NCBI GenBank assembly: GCA_018053845.1
Contig: JAGPKU010000008.1
Location: 1-56,626 of the forward strand
Source of the DNA: Syntrophobacterales bacterium
Lineage (GTDB): Bacteria > Desulfobacterota > Syntrophia > Syntrophales > UBA2192
Direction of reading: 5' to 3'
DNA: 56,626 nt
Part shown: piece after piece, positions 22,728 through 32,442 of the stretch
Layout of the letters: every line of letters begins with the position of its first letter
How positions within the stretch are numbered: position 1 is the stretch's first letter
Made by a program: the position numbers and the translations under genes
Notes under the pieces: model-generated
Told to the model about the DNA's origin: nothing
The model's input: the letters and a program-made list of their open reading frames with translations, nothing else
Databases searched by the model: none

Positions 22728-23114
22728 ATGGACCTGTTTTCCCAAATAGTCCGGCGCCGCAGCCAGGGGGGCTTCACCCTGATCGAGCTGATCGCCGTTC
22801 TCGTCATCATCGGGGTCATCAGCGCCGTGGCTGCGCCGAAATTCATGGGCCTCAAGGCGGAGGCCGAAAACAGGGCCGCCATGCAGGCCGTTGCGGAGGC
22901 GAAAAACAGGCTCACGAACCAGTACGCCATCCGGCTGATGACCCCGGAGGCCGACGCGAACGATCTGAACGGCATCATTGCCTCCGTCAGCACCGATGCG
23001 GGCGATTACAGGTTGAGCTTTGCCGTGGCGGGAAGCGAGGTGGAGATCACCGCAACGGGCGTCCAGGAGAGAGGTGTCCTCGGGCAGGCCAGGGGAACAT
23101 GGAGGAACCGGTGA
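22728..23114 (+). CDS. Type IV pilin-like protein (prepilin)
   Basis: 128 aa. A short basic leader MDLFSQIVRRRSQGG precedes FTLIELIAVLVIIGVISAV, the type III signal cleaved by PilD-type peptidase between Gly and Phe, with Glu5 of the mature protein present. The C-terminal domain is small, about 75 residues, with no disulfide pair. It may be a minor pilin, pseudopilin or short e-pilin-like subunit; the aromatic content is too low to argue for conductivity. GAGGGA sits before the ATG at 22728. No other pilus gene is near; the next gene is an HD-GYP protein. Confidence 0.85.
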   Translation: MDLFSQIVRRRSQGGFTLIELIAVLVIIGVISAVAAPKFMGLKAEAENRAAMQAVAEAKNRLTNQYAIRLMTPEADANDLNGIIASVSTDAGDYRLSFAVAGSEVEITATGVQERGVLGQARGTWRNR

Positions 23115-23178
23115 GCGCGGGATCGGTCGCTTTTCCCGGGTTCCGCCGGCCGACCGTATCGCATCCGGAGAGTGTTGT

Positions 23179-24150
23179 ATGGAACAGTCAGTCCCCGTAA
23201 GTGAACTGAAAGTCGGGATGCAGGTGACCATTCCGGGGTCGTGGTTCAGGCACCCCTTTATCCGAAGCCGCTTCATCCTCAGCTCGCAGCGGGACATCGA
23301 GAAGATGAAACACTGGGGGGTCAAGCAGGTGAGCGTGGCGCTCGCCCGAAGCGATCTTTCCCGGGGCATCGTCGAAGAGGCCTGCCCTGTTGAGCCCGTG
23401 ACCGGGGACATCCCTGTTCCGAAACTCCAGGAGACCCTGCACGACAGCGGTGTCGCCCCCGACTGCAGGGCCGCCGCGGTAAAGGCCTGTTCGACGATGA
23501 TCATGCAGCGGCTCATGGAGAGCACCCCCGACGAGGAGTCGATCCGCGAGGCCAAGGAAGGGTTCTACGAGGTGATCGACTGCATCTTGGAAGTGGACCA
23601 CCTGAGCCGCTACCTTCTCGCCATCCGGGATTATGACGCGTACACCTACACCCACTCTGTCAACGTGGGGGTCCTGTCCCTTCTGGTCGCCCGGAAATAC
23701 TTCGGCCGGTCGGACCGCCACGACCTGCGCGAACTGGGCATCGGGTTTTTCCTCCATGACCTGGGAAAGACCCGGATCAACCCCGGGGTGATCATGAAGG
23801 AAGGCCTGCTGGACGACGAGGAGCTGACGGAGATGCGCAGGCACCCCCTCTACGGGTTCGACATTCTCAAGGAGACGAATCAGCTGACCACCGAGTGCAA
23901 GCTCATCGTGCTCGAGCATCACGAGCGGGAGGACGGGCGGGGTTATCCCTATGGGCTCTACGGGGGCGAGATTCATGTCTATGCGCGCATCTGCGCCCTG
24001 GCGGACATGTACGACGCCCTGACCTCGGATCGGCCCTACCGGCCGAAGATGACCCCGTTTGGTGCCCTGAACCTCATCAAGGGCAGGCTCGCCGACAAGA
24101 CCCAGAAGGAGCTCTTCGAGAATCTCGTCACGGTCCTCGGACAGAACTGA
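23179..24150 (+). CDS. HD-GYP domain protein (probable c-di-GMP phosphodiesterase)
   Basis: 323 aa. An N-terminal DUF3391-like segment (about residues 1-60, VSELKVGMQVT) precedes the HD-GYP domain. The metal motif is HDLGK (His193-Asp194) with upstream YTHSVNVG, then EHHEREDGRGYP (Gly255-Tyr256-Pro257) and ALADMYDALTSDRPYR. All metal-binding and GYP residues are present, so hydrolysis of cyclic di-GMP is likely. It follows the pilin gene by 64 bases and may tune pilus function or surface behaviour. No receiver domain is attached. GGAG lies about 8 bases before the ATG. Confidence 0.92.
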   Translation: MEQSVPVSELKVGMQVTIPGSWFRHPFIRSRFILSSQRDIEKMKHWGVKQVSVALARSDLSRGIVEEACPVEPVTGDIPVPKLQETLHDSGVAPDCRAAAVKACSTMIMQRLMESTPDEESIREAKEGFYEVIDCILEVDHLSRYLLAIRDYDAYTYTHSVNVGVLSLLVARKYFGRSDRHDLRELGIGFFLHDLGKTRINPGVIMKEGLLDDEELTEMRRHPLYGFDILKETNQLTTECKLIVLEHHEREDGRGYPYGLYGGEIHVYARICALADMYDALTSDRPYRPKMTPFGALNLIKGRLADKTQKELFENLVTVLGQN

Positions 24151-24206
24151 CCGACCTTCTCTTCTCCCCCTGCTCTGCCGTTTCACCGGTATCCAATCTA
24201 TCTCTG

Positions 24207-24251
24207 CGCCAAAACGGCATATCCGATTCAATATCTTGAAATAATTGGATT
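24207..24251 (+). repeat. Upstream element shared with 22500 (copy 2)
   Basis: Second copy of GCCAAAACGGCATA with an AT-rich tail including GGATTAT, about 220 bases before the LamG lipoprotein gene. Confidence 0.45.
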
Positions 24252-24430
24252 ATGGTGATGTCCGCGGCCTCAATGGATGTGTTCAGGTGCCGCCGGACGG
24301 GCCGGTCCCGGCCCGCCTGTTTTAGATAAAGCATTGATATCTAATGATATTGTTCTTTATGGCCCTCTCGGCATTCCTCGTGCTCCTGGGGTGGTCGCAA
24401 GGAAAACGGGATATCGACATGGAGGAAGCC

Positions 24431-25429
24431 ATGAAGACATGCAAACCGATCATCGTCGTGCTGATCCTTCTCATGCTCGGATGCTCGGGTTCGGGCAGCC
24501 CGCCGACCATTGCCTCAGAGAAGGCAGAGCCGGTCGTCCTGAGCAGCGATACCTCCCTCGCCTCGGCGATCGGCGACGTGCAGGGCCAGTCACTGGTCAA
24601 CATCCCCTTCGGCACGACCGTCGATGTACTCGAGGCCGCGATCGTGGTCGCGCCGGGTGCGCGGTTTGAGATCTGCGAGGCCGACGGGCGGACGAGGGCG
24701 GCAAGGCTGACCGCAAGCTCCCTGATTGTCGTGACTGCCGAGGACGGCACAAAGGCCTCCTACAGGGTGGCTGTCCTGCCCGACCCGGCCATCGTGGCGG
24801 AGTGGATCGGCTTCACCGCCGAGAGCCGCCAGTATGTGATTGCCGACGCCCCGGCTGTCGAAGGCTACAAGGGGAACATGAATGCCCTGCTTTTCGACGG
24901 CGACCCCGCGACGCTCGATTACGTGATCGCCCCCGACCGCGACGAGCTGACCCTCCGGAAAAACGGCACCGTCGAGGTCCTGCTCCGCGTGGACGGCATT
25001 CACCCCTATGCCGGCATCGTGCACAAGGGTGAGCGAAGGGACTTCGGCGACGAGGCCTGGGGACTGCAGCTGTGGTATCGCGAGGGCTCCCATGCGAGGC
25101 TGCTCTTCATGATCACCGGCGACGACGGCCGATGGATCGGCGTCTATGGCAGCTTCGATCTCAAGCCCGGGCAGTGGTACCACGTCGTCGCAACCTGGGA
25201 CGAGACGACGCTTCGCCTCTATGTAAACGGGGTGCTGGACGACGAGACGCCCAACACGACGGGCGGGGTGCGCGACACGGCCGGCAGCCTGATCATCGGC
25301 GCGCAGCTTGCCGAGAAGTACAACGCGGGGTACGGAAACCTCGGGTGGGACGGCGTCATCGACCGGGTCATCATCCGCAGCGACACGCTGAGCGCCGAGC
25401 AGATCCAGGCCCGGTACGACAGCCTGTAA
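24431..25429 (+). CDS. LamG-domain lipoprotein
   Basis: 332 aa. The signal ends with lipobox MLGC, giving a lipidated Cys at about residue 18. The first part (about 30-125) resembles repeat-type beta-sandwich modules that end in VVTAEDGTKASYRVAV. The C-terminal 200 residues form a LamG/concanavalin-like jelly roll with TVEVLLRVDG, LQLWYREG and the signature QWYHVVATWDETTLRLYVNG. It is likely surface-exposed and sugar- or adhesion-related. GGAGG lies before the ATG at 24431; an in-frame ATG at 24419 would bury that site. It shares an upstream element with the pilin gene. Confidence 0.8.
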   Translation: MKTCKPIIVVLILLMLGCSGSGSPPTIASEKAEPVVLSSDTSLASAIGDVQGQSLVNIPFGTTVDVLEAAIVVAPGARFEICEADGRTRAARLTASSLIVVTAEDGTKASYRVAVLPDPAIVAEWIGFTAESRQYVIADAPAVEGYKGNMNALLFDGDPATLDYVIAPDRDELTLRKNGTVEVLLRVDGIHPYAGIVHKGERRDFGDEAWGLQLWYREGSHARLLFMITGDDGRWIGVYGSFDLKPGQWYHVVATWDETTLRLYVNGVLDDETPNTTGGVRDTAGSLIIGAQLAEKYNAGYGNLGWDGVIDRVIIRSDTLSAEQIQARYDSL

Positions 25430-25730
25430 GGAACAGGCATCGAAGCAATCGGGGACATGCTTCCAGCCGGACGATGGGAAGAAGAATCCAATTTCGGCCG
25501 GCGGCACGCCCGATGCTCCCCAGCATCGCGATCCCGGAGTTCACCGGGTACCGCAGGCGGGGATTATCGGGTTCATCCCTGTCGGCAGGCAAAGGCGCCC
25601 CCGGATGAACGACCGCCGGGCGCCGATTTTTTTGTGATTTTGCGGGACGAAAGGGTTATAATCGCCGCAGGCCGGCAGAGGCCTCAGGGCGGTGACGGCC
25701 CGTTGCAGAAACCCGGCCCGGGGGTCCGAG
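25430..25730. other. Intergenic region with terminator and promoter
   Basis: 301 bases without a gene. It contains the terminator of the LamG gene (25594-25633) and a TATAAT at 25657-25662 as a -10 for the M24 gene; the -35 is poor (TTGTGA at 19 bases). Nothing else is visible. Confidence 0.5.
25594..25633 (+). terminator. Rho-independent terminator
   Basis: GGCGCCC, 17-base loop that can pair partly (CCGG...CCGG), GGGCGCC, then GATTTTTTT. Confidence 0.75.
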
Positions 25731-26924
25731 ATGAACGATGCGCCGACGAGGGAAACCGACCACCGGATCAGGGCCCTGCAGGCGCGCCTGGCTGAGGCGA
25801 AAATCGACACCGCCCTGCTCATCTACTCCCGCGACATCCTCTACTATACGGGAACGGCCCAGCCGGCCTGCCTTGCCGTCACGCCCGACGATTACACCCT
25901 CTTTGTGAGAAGCGGATTCGACATGGCCGTGCAGGACGTCTTCATCGGGCGGGAGAAGCTCGCCGAAGAGAGGCGCCTCGAGAAGATCCTCGACGGCCTG
26001 CAGAACCGCCTCAAAGCAAAGCCCGCACGCATCGGCACCGAGCTCGACATCCTGACGGCGGAGCAGTTCGAGTCCCTCCGGCAGGCCTGCCCCGGCATTG
26101 AGTTCGTCAACATCTCCGCCGTCACCCTGGCGCAGCGCAAGGCGAAGGAGCAAGGCGAAATCGAGAGATTGCGCCGGGCCTGCGAGGCCGTCCACGCGGG
26201 CCACGGGGCGGTTCTGTCCACCCTGCGCGAGGGGGTCACGGAACTCGAGCTGGCCGCCGCCGTCGAAAACGCCCACCGCCTCGCAGGGCACGAGGGGATC
26301 TTCTTCATCCGGAAGCCCGACTTCTTCATGAGCAGCGGGCCCATCGGCGCCGGGCCCAACCTCTCGAGAATCAGCGGCGTCGTTTACACCATCACGGGCG
26401 TGGGCCTGAGCCCCGCCGTGCCCGCAGGCCCCTCCCGGAGGGCCATCGGCCGGGGCGAGACTGTCGTCGTCGACATCCCCACCCTCGTCGACGGCTACCA
26501 TGCCGACCAGACGAGGACCTACTGCCTCGGCGAAGCAGGCAAGGCCATCCATGCGCTCTATGACGACCTCCAGGCCGTCGCCGACCATCTCATCGGCTCC
26601 ATCCGGCCGGGGATGACGGGCAGGGATGTCTACCGCATGGCACGGCGGAAGGCCGACGACCTGGGACGGTCCAGGGAGTTCATGTCCTTCGGCGGTGGCA
26701 AGGCCTCCCGTATCCTCGGCCACGGGATCGGCCTGGAGCTCAACGAGCCCCCGATCCTTTCCGAGCACGACGCCTCTTCCATCCCGGAGGGCTGTGTCGT
26801 CGCCCTCGACATGCACATGATGACGGAGGGAGGCAGCGTCGTCAAACTTGAGGACATGGTCCTCGTCGGCAGAGGGGGCAACGAGATCCTGACCAGGACT
26901 CCCCGGCGGCTCTTCGAGGTCTGA
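25731..26924 (+). CDS. M24 family peptidase/creatinase-like protein, one ligand altered
   Basis: 397 aa of the aminopeptidase P/prolidase fold: N-terminal creatinase-N domain (about 1-140) and C-terminal pita-bread domain. Metal ligands seen: VVVDIPTLVDGYHADQTRT (Asp pair), GHGIGLELNEPP (His) and KLEDMVLV (Glu). The usual Glu in ALEP-type motifs is Asp here (VVALDMHMM), so activity may be altered. It belongs with the paralogue at 31227, and the two flank the mutase cassette. Substrate unknown: a proline dipeptide or an unrelated amide. Confidence 0.82.
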   Translation: MNDAPTRETDHRIRALQARLAEAKIDTALLIYSRDILYYTGTAQPACLAVTPDDYTLFVRSGFDMAVQDVFIGREKLAEERRLEKILDGLQNRLKAKPARIGTELDILTAEQFESLRQACPGIEFVNISAVTLAQRKAKEQGEIERLRRACEAVHAGHGAVLSTLREGVTELELAAAVENAHRLAGHEGIFFIRKPDFFMSSGPIGAGPNLSRISGVVYTITGVGLSPAVPAGPSRRAIGRGETVVVDIPTLVDGYHADQTRTYCLGEAGKAIHALYDDLQAVADHLIGSIRPGMTGRDVYRMARRKADDLGRSREFMSFGGGKASRILGHGIGLELNEPPILSEHDASSIPEGCVVALDMHMMTEGGSVVKLEDMVLVGRGGNEILTRTPRRLFEV

Positions 26925-27029
26925 TCCGCATCGCCGAATCGAGGCCCGTTCGCCCGGGCGGAACCCCTCTTGTAACCCCGATTCCCCATCCTGACGCCTC
27001 GAGAGGCTCCATGCCCTGAAAGGCCCATC

Positions 27030-27110
27030 ATACGGGCAAAATCGCCGTATTTTCGCTTGACAAAACAGGGGATTTTGTATACGGGAACGATTGGGTCTAT
27101 ATTATACGGG
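27030..27110. promoter_or_regulatory. Operator-like repeats and promoter before the mutase cassette
   Basis: ATACGGG occurs at 27030, 27079 and 27104, and its complement CCGTAT at 27045-27050 makes an inverted pair with the first. A promoter TTGTAT (27075-27080), 17-base spacer, TATATT (27098-27103) runs through them, so two repeats overlap the -35 and the start site. A second -35-like TTGACA stands at 27057. Regulator binding is an inference. Confidence 0.45.
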
Positions 27111-27188
27111 TTCGTCAGGGTTTATAACGTTTCAAGGAGTGTATATGGCTTAAATCTTTAAAAATTCACGGACAAGGAGGGAGGAAAC

Positions 27189-28877
27189 GTGTATTTCGCA
27201 AAAGAAGTTCTCGAGTCGTCCAGCAGGATGCGGCAGCGCTGGGAGGACGAGGTCAAGAAACTCGTCTCCAAGTGGCCCGACCAGAAGCCGGAGGCCCAGT
27301 GGTCGACGGTTTCCGATCTTCCCATCAAACGTCTCTACACCCCCGAAGACATCAAGGACATGGATTTCGAGCGGGACATCGGCTACCCCGGGCAGTATCC
27401 CTATCTCCGGGGCAACCAGGTCACGGGCTATCGCGGCAAGTACTGGACCTTCCGCATGTTCTCGGGCATGGGGGATGCGGCCACCACGAACGCCCGGTGG
27501 CATCTGCTCCTGAAGGAGGGCCAGACGGGCCTCAGCACGGCCTTCGACTTCCCCACCCTCATGGGCTATGACACCGACTCCCCGAAGGCCCGAGGCGAGT
27601 GCGGCAAATGCGGCGTGGCCATCGACACCCTTGAAGACTTCCTCGTCCTCACCAAGGGCATCCCCCTGGACAAGATCACGACCTCCATGACGATCAACCC
27701 GCCGGCGACGGCTCTGTGGGCCATGTACTGCGCCGCGGCCGAGCTGCAGGGCATCCCCCTGACCAAGATCGGCGGCACGATCCAGAACGACATGCTCAAG
27801 GAGTTCATCGCCCAGAAGACCCTGATGTGCCCGCCCGAGCCTTCCGTGAAGCTCATCAGCGACACCGTCGAGTTCGGCACCCTGAAGGTTCCCAAATGGA
27901 ACACGATCTCGATCTCGGGCTACCACATCCGCGAGGCGGGCTCCACGGCCGTCCAGGAACTGGCCTTCACGCTGCGCGACGGCATGGAGTACGTGGAGGA
28001 CGTGATCCGTCGGAAGAAGCTCGACGTCGACGCCTTCGCCCCGAGGCTCTCCTTCTTCTTCAACTCCCACATCGACTTCTTCGAGGAGATCTGCAAGATG
28101 AGGGCGGCCCGCCGCATCTGGGCCAAGGCCATGAAGGAGAGGTACAAAGCCAAGGACGAGCGCTCCTGGTGGATGCGCTTCCACACGCAGACGGCGGGCT
28201 GCTCGCTCACCGCCCAGCAGCCCTACAACAACGTCGTCCGCACCGCGACGGAGGCCCTGGCGGCCGTTCTCGGCGGGACCCAGTCGCTGCACACCAACTC
28301 GCTCGACGAGGTGTGGTGCCTGCCCTCCGACTTCGCCGTCCAGATCGCCCTGCGCACCCAGCAGCTCATCGCCGAGGAGACGGGCGCGGCCAACACGATC
28401 GACCCGCTGGCCGGCTCCTACTTCGTCGAGGCGCTCACCAACGAGATGGAAAAGCAGGCCTGGGAATACATCCACAAGATCGACGACATGGGCGGCATGG
28501 TCGCGGCCATCGAGAAGGGATTCCCTCAGCTCGAAATCTCCGATGCGGCCTACAAGTTCCAGCGCCAGATCGATGCCGGCGAGAAGATCATGGTCGGCGT
28601 CAACAAGTACGTCTCCCAGGAAAAGGAGTCCATCCCCTTCCTCGAGATCGACGACAAGGTCGAGACCGAGCAGATCGAACGGCTCAACGCCGTGAGGCGC
28701 AAGCGCGACGGCAAGGCCGTCAAGAAGTGCCTCGACGACCTCAGGCAGGCCTGCAAGAAGGGCGAGAACGTCATGCCCTACTGCATCGAGGCCGTCAAGG
28801 CCCTGTGCTCCGTGCAGGAGATCTGCGACGTCTACCGCGAGGTCTACGGCGAATACCGCGATCCGGGACTCTACTAG
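27189..28877 (+). CDS. icmA: Coenzyme-B12 acyl-CoA mutase large subunit, isobutyryl-CoA-mutase type
   Basis: 562 aa TIM-barrel subunit; the B12-binding domain is a separate gene, as in IcmA/IcmB. Family motifs include LSTAFDFPTLMGYD, GTIQNDMLKE, SGYHIREAG (His246), FHTQTAGCSLTAQQPYNNV and GGTQSLHTNS. Methylmalonyl-CoA mutase has Tyr (RQYAG) and Arg (FMVRNT) to hold the substrate carboxylate. Here the first is Phe91 (RMFSG) and the second Gln209 (FIAQKT), the pattern of isobutyryl-CoA mutase. It should isomerise butyryl-CoA and isobutyryl-CoA. Start is GTG at 27189 after AAGGAGGGAGG. A methylmalonyl-type role is less likely but not excluded. Confidence 0.87.
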   Translation: MYFAKEVLESSSRMRQRWEDEVKKLVSKWPDQKPEAQWSTVSDLPIKRLYTPEDIKDMDFERDIGYPGQYPYLRGNQVTGYRGKYWTFRMFSGMGDAATTNARWHLLLKEGQTGLSTAFDFPTLMGYDTDSPKARGECGKCGVAIDTLEDFLVLTKGIPLDKITTSMTINPPATALWAMYCAAAELQGIPLTKIGGTIQNDMLKEFIAQKTLMCPPEPSVKLISDTVEFGTLKVPKWNTISISGYHIREAGSTAVQELAFTLRDGMEYVEDVIRRKKLDVDAFAPRLSFFFNSHIDFFEEICKMRAARRIWAKAMKERYKAKDERSWWMRFHTQTAGCSLTAQQPYNNVVRTATEALAAVLGGTQSLHTNSLDEVWCLPSDFAVQIALRTQQLIAEETGAANTIDPLAGSYFVEALTNEMEKQAWEYIHKIDDMGGMVAAIEKGFPQLEISDAAYKFQRQIDAGEKIMVGVNKYVSQEKESIPFLEIDDKVETEQIERLNAVRRKRDGKAVKKCLDDLRQACKKGENVMPYCIEAVKALCSVQEICDVYREVYGEYRDPGLY

Positions 28878-28895
28878 GAAGGAGGGGACACGACA

Positions 28896-29300
28896 ATGGC
28901 AGAGAGAAAACTGCGAGTGATGGTTGCCAAGCCGGGTCTCGACGGGCACGACCGCGGCGCCAGGGTGCTGGCCCGCTGCTTCCGCGATGCCGGCTACGAG
29001 GTGATTTACACGGGCTGCCACCAGACGCCCGAGCAGATCGTGTCGGCGGTGATCCAGGAAGACGTGGACCTGCTGGGGCTGAGCTGCCTCTCCGGGGCCC
29101 ACCGCTACCTCTATCCCGCGGTCACGAAGCTCATGAAGGAAAAGGGCGTCGATGACGTCACCGTCATCGGCGGCGGGATCATCCCCGACCAGGACTTCCA
29201 GATTCTGTACGACGCAGGCCTGAAAGCGATCTTCACGCCCGGCGCGACGCTGGAGTCGATCATCAACTGGATCAACACCAACGTGAAGCCGAGAAACTAG
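28896..29300 (+). CDS. icmB: Cobalamin-binding (small) subunit of the acyl-CoA mutase
   Basis: 134 aa Rossmann-type B12 domain. The base-off signature is DGHDRG (Asp16-x-His18-x-x-Gly21), then SCLSGAH and GGGIIPDQD, which line the cobalt lower face and the nucleotide tail. It lies 18 bases after the large subunit, and together they form the mutase. The length matches stand-alone small subunits. Start ATG after GGAGG. Confidence 0.9.
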   Translation: MAERKLRVMVAKPGLDGHDRGARVLARCFRDAGYEVIYTGCHQTPEQIVSAVIQEDVDLLGLSCLSGAHRYLYPAVTKLMKEKGVDDVTVIGGGIIPDQDFQILYDAGLKAIFTPGATLESIINWINTNVKPRN

Positions 29301-29315
29301 GTAAGGACATCCGGA

Positions 29316-30287
<972 letters not shown>

Positions 30288-30313
30288 TCGAGGCCGTTAA
30301 CTGATGGATTGAC

Positions 30314-30351
30314 AGCCCGGGACGGTCGGATACCGGCCTCCCGGGCTTTTT
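30314..30351 (+). terminator. Rho-independent terminator after meaB
   Basis: AGCCCGGGA, loop, TCCCGGGCT then TTTT. It would separate the mutase cassette from the adenosyltransferase gene. Confidence 0.75.
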
Positions 30352-30370
30352 CATCTGAATTTCCTCAGAA

Positions 30371-30408
30371 ACTCCCCCTTTAGCAAAGGGGGACACAGGG
30401 GGATTTTC
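30371..30408. repeat. Dispersed intergenic repeat CCCCCTTT...AAAGGGGGA...AGGGGGATTT (copy 1)
   Basis: Palindromic half CCCCCTTTAGCAAAGGGGG followed by ACACAGGGGGATTTT. Related copies lie at 31153 and 33201. Such elements are common non-coding repeats in bacterial genomes and here sit between meaB and the adenosyltransferase gene. Confidence 0.7.
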
Positions 30409-30443
30409 TTCTTTCCCCTGAACCCTGTCTTCCGGAGGCCACC

Positions 30444-31001
30444 ATGACCAAGGACCCCATCGAAGAAACCCTCGCCAAGTACAACCGCGGCCTGATCATG
30501 GTCTTTACGGGCGACGGGAAGGGCAAGACCACGGCGGCCCTCGGGCAGGCCCTCCGCGCCATCGGCCACGGCAAAAAAGTACTGATCATCCAGTTCATGA
30601 AGGGCCGCAAGTACGGCGAGGTCCTCTGCGCCGAGCAGTGCCTGCCCAACCTCACGGTGCGCCTCTGCGGTCTCGACAGCTTTGTCATGCGGGGAAATCC
30701 CGCGCCCGTGGACGTCGAGCTTGCCCGGCAGGGTCTCGATCTCGCGCGCAACGCCATCCTCTCCGACGAATACGACATGGTCATCCTCGACGAGATCAAC
30801 GTGGCCATGGACTTCGGCCTCGTCCCCGTCGAGAGCGTCGTCTCCATGCTCAAGCACAAGCCCGCCGGCGTCGATGTCATCCTCACGGGCCGCTATGCCC
30901 CGAAGGCGATCATCGACCTGGCCGACACGGTGAGCGAGGTCAAGGAGGTCAAGCACCATTACTCGCAGGGCATCAAGGAACGGGCCGGCATCGAATTTTA
31001 A
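30444..31001 (+). CDS. cobO: Cob(I)yrinic acid a,c-diamide adenosyltransferase (CobO/BtuR type)
   Basis: 185 aa with the P-loop GDGKGKTTAA (residues 23-32), IQFMKGRKYGE, and VILDEINVAMDFGL, followed by a C-terminal tail ending VKHHYSQGIKERAGIEF. The enzyme transfers adenosyl from ATP to cob(I)alamin to make coenzyme B12, the cofactor of the adjacent mutase. ATG at 30444 follows GGAGGCC. Its location strongly suggests local cofactor supply rather than de novo B12 synthesis; no other cobalamin gene is in the window. Confidence 0.92.
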   Translation: MTKDPIEETLAKYNRGLIMVFTGDGKGKTTAALGQALRAIGHGKKVLIIQFMKGRKYGEVLCAEQCLPNLTVRLCGLDSFVMRGNPAPVDVELARQGLDLARNAILSDEYDMVILDEINVAMDFGLVPVESVVSMLKHKPAGVDVILTGRYAPKAIIDLADTVSEVKEVKHHYSQGIKERAGIEF

Positions 31002-31013
31002 CTTTGCAGATAC

Positions 31014-31052
31014 CCTCTCCCCTCGCGGGAGAGGGTTGGGTGAGGGGAAATA
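31014..31052. repeat. Dispersed repeat: CCTCTCCCC...GGGAGAGGGTTGGGTGAGGGG
   Basis: Inverted pair CTCTCCC/GGGAGAG with a trailing TTGGGTGAGGGG. A partial copy occurs at 53675. A familiar dispersed bacterial repeat type. Confidence 0.65.
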
Positions 31053-31152
31053 ATCCTCTTCCTCACGACCTCCCCCGTTGCCGCCCAGATCCGCTTCGCG
31101 GGGCGGCTCGGTAAGGAACGAACCGGGACGGTTGCGCACCCTGACGGGATGC

Positions 31153-31187
31153 GCCCCCGGTCGCAAAGGGGGATGCAGGGGGATTTT
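31153..31187. repeat. Dispersed intergenic repeat (copy 2)
   Basis: GCAAAGGGGGATGCAGGGGGATTTT lies within a longer unit; related to the 30371 copy with the left arm degenerate. Located 40 bases before the M24 gene. Confidence 0.65.
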
Positions 31188-31226
31188 CGTCATCTCCCTG
31201 AAATTGATACCCTGCCTGGGGGGCAT

Positions 31227-32411
31227 ATGCAGAGAACTCCGAAGGAGGAACTCGACCGCCGAATCAAGGCCCTGCAGGCGCGTCTGCCCGCGGCGAAGAT
31301 CGACGGGGCGCTCATCGCCCAGAACGCCGATCTTTTCTATTTCACCGGCACCGTCCCCCAGGGCTGGCTTTTCGTGCCCGCTGACGGGCACCCCATCCTC
31401 TTTATCCGCAAGAACCCCAACCGTGTCCGCTCGGAGACCCCCCTAGAGCACCTTTTCAACGCGCGCAGCCCCCGCGAGCTTGCGAGCGTACTGGCAGACA
31501 AGGGCTACAAGAAGGTCAAGCGCCTGGGGATGGAGCTGGATGTCTTGCCCTTCAACCAGTACGCCCGCTACCTGGAGGCCCTGCAGCCGGGGGAGATCGT
31601 CGATGTGACGCCCATGATCCAGGGAATCCGGTCCGTCAAGTCCCCCTTTGAGATCGCGATCGTCCGCCAGGCGGCGAAGATGGGCGATTACATGATGCGA
31701 GTGGCCCGAGAGTCGCTCCGGGAAGGCATGACGGAGCTCGAGCTTTCGGCCCGCATCGAGATGGCCGCCCGCGCGAGGGGCCACCAGGGATACGTCCGGA
31801 TGCGGGGTTTCAATGCGGAATGCTACTGGGGGCCCGTTGTCTCCGGTGCCGCCGCCGCCGATCCCGCCTTCGTGGACACGACGGAGGGCGGCCACGGCGC
31901 AAGCCTCGCCCTTCCCGCAGGCGCGGGCCACAGGCTCATCGGGCGCAACGAGCCCGTGATCGTCGACATGGCCGCCACCGTCGGGGGCTACAACGCCGAT
32001 ATCACGCGCACCTTCTCGCTGGGCCGGCTTCCCGAGAAGCTGGAGAGCGCCTACCGCGAGTCCCTGGAGATCCTCCAGGCCCTGGCCGGGGACATCCACC
32101 CCGGTGTCGCCGTGAGCGAGCTCTACCTGAAGGCGGAGAGGCTTGCGGACAAGAAAAAACTGCTGCCGCACTTCATGGGTTTCGGAAACGACAAGGCCGG
32201 CTTCTGCGGCCACGGCCTCGGCCTGGAGCTGGACGAGCCGCCGGTCATCTCGCCGAACAGCAAGTCGGTCCTCATGCCCGGCAATGTCATCGCCCTGGAG
32301 CCGAAGTTCACCTTCCCCGGCGAAGGTGTCGTGGGGGTGGAGGACGTCTTCCTGGTTACCGAAAACGGCGGCGAGAAACTGACGAAGAGCGGCTACGGAG
32401 TGAAAATATAG
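31227..32411 (+). CDS. M24 family Xaa-Pro peptidase-like protein
   Basis: 394 aa aminopeptidase P-fold protein with all five metal ligands visible: VIVDMAATVGGYNADITRT (two Asp), GHGLGLELDEPP (His), ALEPKF (Glu) and GVVGVEDVFLV (Glu). N-terminal creatinase-N domain starts LDRRIKALQARLPAAKIDG, almost the same layout as the paralogue at 25731. It is the catalytically more complete of the two. The role could be peptide trimming of proline-containing substrates. ATG at 31227 after GGGGGG. Confidence 0.87.
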   Translation: MQRTPKEELDRRIKALQARLPAAKIDGALIAQNADLFYFTGTVPQGWLFVPADGHPILFIRKNPNRVRSETPLEHLFNARSPRELASVLADKGYKKVKRLGMELDVLPFNQYARYLEALQPGEIVDVTPMIQGIRSVKSPFEIAIVRQAAKMGDYMMRVARESLREGMTELELSARIEMAARARGHQGYVRMRGFNAECYWGPVVSGAAAADPAFVDTTEGGHGASLALPAGAGHRLIGRNEPVIVDMAATVGGYNADITRTFSLGRLPEKLESAYRESLEILQALAGDIHPGVAVSELYLKAERLADKKKLLPHFMGFGNDKAGFCGHGLGLELDEPPVISPNSKSVLMPGNVIALEPKFTFPGEGVVGVEDVFLVTENGGEKLTKSGYGVKI

Positions 32412-32442
32412 GATTCAGGGTCCATATTTGAAAGGACGCCAT

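Noticed and set aside
27189-28877. Calling the large subunit a methylmalonyl-CoA mutase
   Set aside because: Both carboxylate-binding residues are replaced (Phe91, Gln209), so the generic label would mislead.
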